The notes below the pieces were generated by a model that saw nothing but the letters and a program-made list of their open reading frames with translations, was not told the DNA's origin and searched no databases. The position numbers and the translations under genes are program-made. This document shows positions 15,486 through 16,862 of a stretch of 16,862 nt of DNA, piece after piece. The DNA is from Faecalibacterium sp. (GTDB taxonomy: Bacteria > Bacillota > Clostridia > Oscillospirales > Ruminococcaceae): contig JAFULE010000184.1 of the NCBI GenBank assembly GCA_017483235.1, forward strand, positions 1 through 16,862, given 5' to 3'. Each line of letters begins with the position of its first letter. Position 1 is the first letter of the stretch.

Positions 15486-15671
15486 TTACGCTTCGGTGAC
15501 GCTCAGCATGAACGAGATCTTGGCGATCTTGCCCTGCGTAGCGGCATTGTCGGGCTGTACGGTCACGTCGCCGGGGCGCTTCAGGCCCAGGCTTTCAGCG
15601 GTGGCAACCTGCTTGGCGCCACGGCCGATCAGGCTCTTCTTGAGCTCGATCTTCAGCATTTTTTCAGCCAT
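15486..15671 (-). CDS. rpmD: 50S ribosomal protein L30
   Basis: L30 is a small large-subunit protein of the L7e superfamily. The 61-residue product begins MAEKMLKIELKKSLIG and contains ATAESLGLKRPGDVTVQPDN, matching the usual LGL-containing core. GAGGAGGG lies 8 nt before the ATG. The position between rpsE and rplO is standard. Confidence 0.95.
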   Translation of the reverse strand: MAEKMLKIELKKSLIGRGAKQVATAESLGLKRPGDVTVQPDNAATQGKIAKISFMLSVTEA

Positions 15672-15685
15672 TGTTCGTACCCTCC

Positions 15686-16189
15686 TCAGCCCAGAATCTC
15701 TTTCACGGTCTTGCCGCGCTTGGCAGCGACTTCTTCAGCGCTGACCAGGCCGCACAGACCGGCGAACGTAGCGGACACGACGTTGATGGGGTTGCTGGAA
15801 CGCATGCTGTTGGCACGGATGTCCTTAATGCCAGCAACTTCGAACACAGCACGCACCGGGCCGCCGGCGATCACGCCGGTACCGGGGGCAGCAGGCAGCA
15901 TGCGAACAACGCCGGCGCCGTACTTGCCGATGATCTCGTGGGGAATGGTAGTACCCTTCAGAGCCACCTTGTGCATGTTCTTCTTGGCAGCAGCCTCACC
16001 CTTGCGGATGGCCTCGGGAACTTCACCGGACTTGCCGATGCCGTAGCCGATGGTGCCCTTGCCGTCGCCAACGACGACCAGAGCAGCAAACTTCATAACG
16101 CGGCCGCCCTTAACAGTCTTGGAGACACGATTGATGGAGACCACCTTGGTGATCATGCCGTCATCTTCACGATTGCGAATCATAGCCAT
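15686..16189 (-). CDS. rpsE: 30S ribosomal protein S5
   Basis: S5 lies at the mRNA entry side of the 30S subunit and contributes to decoding accuracy and helicase activity. The 167-residue product has the double-stranded RNA-binding domain with INRVSKTVKGGRVMKFAALV, GYGIGKSGEVPEAIRKGE, and a C-terminal domain with LPAAPGTGVIAGGPVRAVFE and RSSNPINVVSATFAGL. The start at 16189 is chosen because GAGGAGG lies 9 nt upstream; a second ATG two codons later is possible. Confidence 0.98.
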   Translation of the reverse strand: MAMIRNREDDGMITKVVSINRVSKTVKGGRVMKFAALVVVGDGKGTIGYGIGKSGEVPEAIRKGEAAAKKNMHKVALKGTTIPHEIIGKYGAGVVRMLPAAPGTGVIAGGPVRAVFEVAGIKDIRANSMRSSNPINVVSATFAGLCGLVSAEEVAAKRGKTVKEILG

Positions 16190-16208
16190 AATGTGTTTCC
16201 TCCTCTCA

Positions 16209-16568
16209 TTACAGCTTCAGGCCGCCCTCACGGGCGCCTTCGGCCAGGGCCTTAACACGGCCATGATACACAAAACCACCACGGTCGAACACAACCTCGG
16301 TAATGCCCTTTTCCAGAGCCTTCTTGGCGATGTTCTTGCCAACCTGGGTGGCAGCCTCGACGTTGCCGCCAAAGCCTTCAAAGTCCTTGTCCATAGTGGA
16401 AGCCGCAGCCAGAGTCACGCCGGCCTCATCGTCGATGAGCTGAGCGTAAATGTGCTTGGCGGAGCGGAAAACATCCAGACGGGGACGAGCGGCGGTGCCG
16501 CTGATCTTGCCGCGAACGCGGCGATGACGACGCAGACGGGCTGCGTTCTTGTCGATCTGTTTAACCAT
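16209..16568 (-). CDS. rplR: 50S ribosomal protein L18
   Basis: L18 binds 5S rRNA and helps place it in the central protuberance. The 119-residue product has a basic N-terminal tail (NAARLRRHRRVRGKISGTA), then RPRLDVFRSAKHIYAQLIDD and the conserved end VVFDRGGFVYHGRVKALAEGAREGGLKL. AAGGAG lies 9 nt before the ATG. The order rplF-rplR-rpsE is standard. Confidence 0.98.
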   Translation of the reverse strand: MVKQIDKNAARLRRHRRVRGKISGTAARPRLDVFRSAKHIYAQLIDDEAGVTLAAASTMDKDFEGFGGNVEAATQVGKNIAKKALEKGITEVVFDRGGFVYHGRVKALAEGAREGGLKL

Positions 16569-16586
16569 TGTTTCTCACTCCTTCTC

Positions 16587-16862
16587 TTACTTCTTGCCCT
16601 TACCGGCTTTGCCTTCCTTCTGCTTGACGACCTCGCCCTCGTAGCGAATGCCCTTGCCCTTGTAGGGTTCGGGGGGCTTGTAGCCGCGCACTTCAGCAGC
16701 GAACTGGCCGACCTTCTGCTTGTCGATACCCACGATGGAGAAGTGAGTGGGGTCGACCCAGTTGATCTTGATGTCGTCGGTTTCGGGCACGTCGATGTCG
16801 TGCGAGAAGCCTACGTGCAGAACCAGCTTGTTGCCGTCCTTCTTGCAGCGCATACCAACGCC
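16587..16862 (-). CDS. rplF: 50S ribosomal protein L6, C-terminal part (start lies beyond the window)
   Basis: L6 sits near the sarcin-ricin loop and the factor-binding site of the 50S subunit. Only the last 91 residues are here, about half of a normal protein of roughly 180. They begin GVGMRCKKDGNKLVLHVGFS, which is the start of the second L6 repeat domain. The family signature GIDKQKVGQFAAEVRGYKPP and EPYKGKGIRYEGEVV follow, then a lysine-rich tail. The missing 5' part is due to the window edge, not a broken gene. Confidence 0.97.
   Translation of the reverse strand, partial: GVGMRCKKDGNKLVLHVGFSHDIDVPETDDIKINWVDPTHFSIVGIDKQKVGQFAAEVRGYKPPEPYKGKGIRYEGEVVKQKEGKAGKGKK

Overview
The window looks like the chromosome of a fairly GC-rich Firmicute of class Clostridia. 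My best guess is the Oscillospiraceae/Ruminococcaceae branch (Faecalibacterium, Subdoligranulum, Gemmiger relatives). This rests on the bacterial spc/alpha ribosomal gene order, strong AGGAGG-type ribosome binding sites, near-consensus sigma-A promoters with 17-bp spacers, a SAM-I riboswitch in front of metK, the many lipoproteins, and an unusually long, divergent PRPP synthetase. The taxonomic placement is inference; no 16S gene is present.

Layout. Positions 1-1457 (minus strand) hold murD with its own promoter, and the first codons of a second gene overlapping its stop. A divergent promoter region leads to the only plus-strand gene (1621-3189), an orphan oligopeptide/dipeptide-type solute-binding lipoprotein. 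It ends at a strong bidirectional terminator shared with the convergent PRPP synthetase gene (3246-4394). Upstream of that on the minus strand lies metK (4594-5745). Its leader carries a complete SAM-I riboswitch, a 12-bp UUCG-capped terminator and a consensus promoter, so S-adenosylmethionine should switch off its own synthesis. Next comes a two-gene lipoprotein operon (6083-8564): a large protein of unknown function with short hairpin repeats, then a PstS-like binding protein with a twin-arginine-like signal.

From 8653 to the end, everything is on the minus strand and forms the end of the spc cluster followed by the alpha cluster. Reading in the direction of transcription: rplF (partial), rplR, rpsE, rpmD, rplO, secY, adk, map, then a terminator and a new promoter, then infA, rpmJ, rpsM, rpsK, rpsD, rpoA, rplQ and a final terminator. 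These genes make ribosomal proteins, the Sec translocon channel, adenylate kinase, methionine aminopeptidase, IF-1 and RNA polymerase alpha. The usual single long operon is cut between map and infA by a strong terminator and a consensus promoter with a leader of about 150 nt.

Most of the window is housekeeping. I see no mobile element, CRISPR array, tRNA, rRNA, defence system or obvious new multi-gene system. The points most worth a second look are an 11-residue insertion in IF-1, the split operon with a possible leader ORF before infA, structured spacers at rpsD/rpoA and rpmJ/rpsM, the divergent PRPP synthetase, and the uncharacterised lipoprotein pair.
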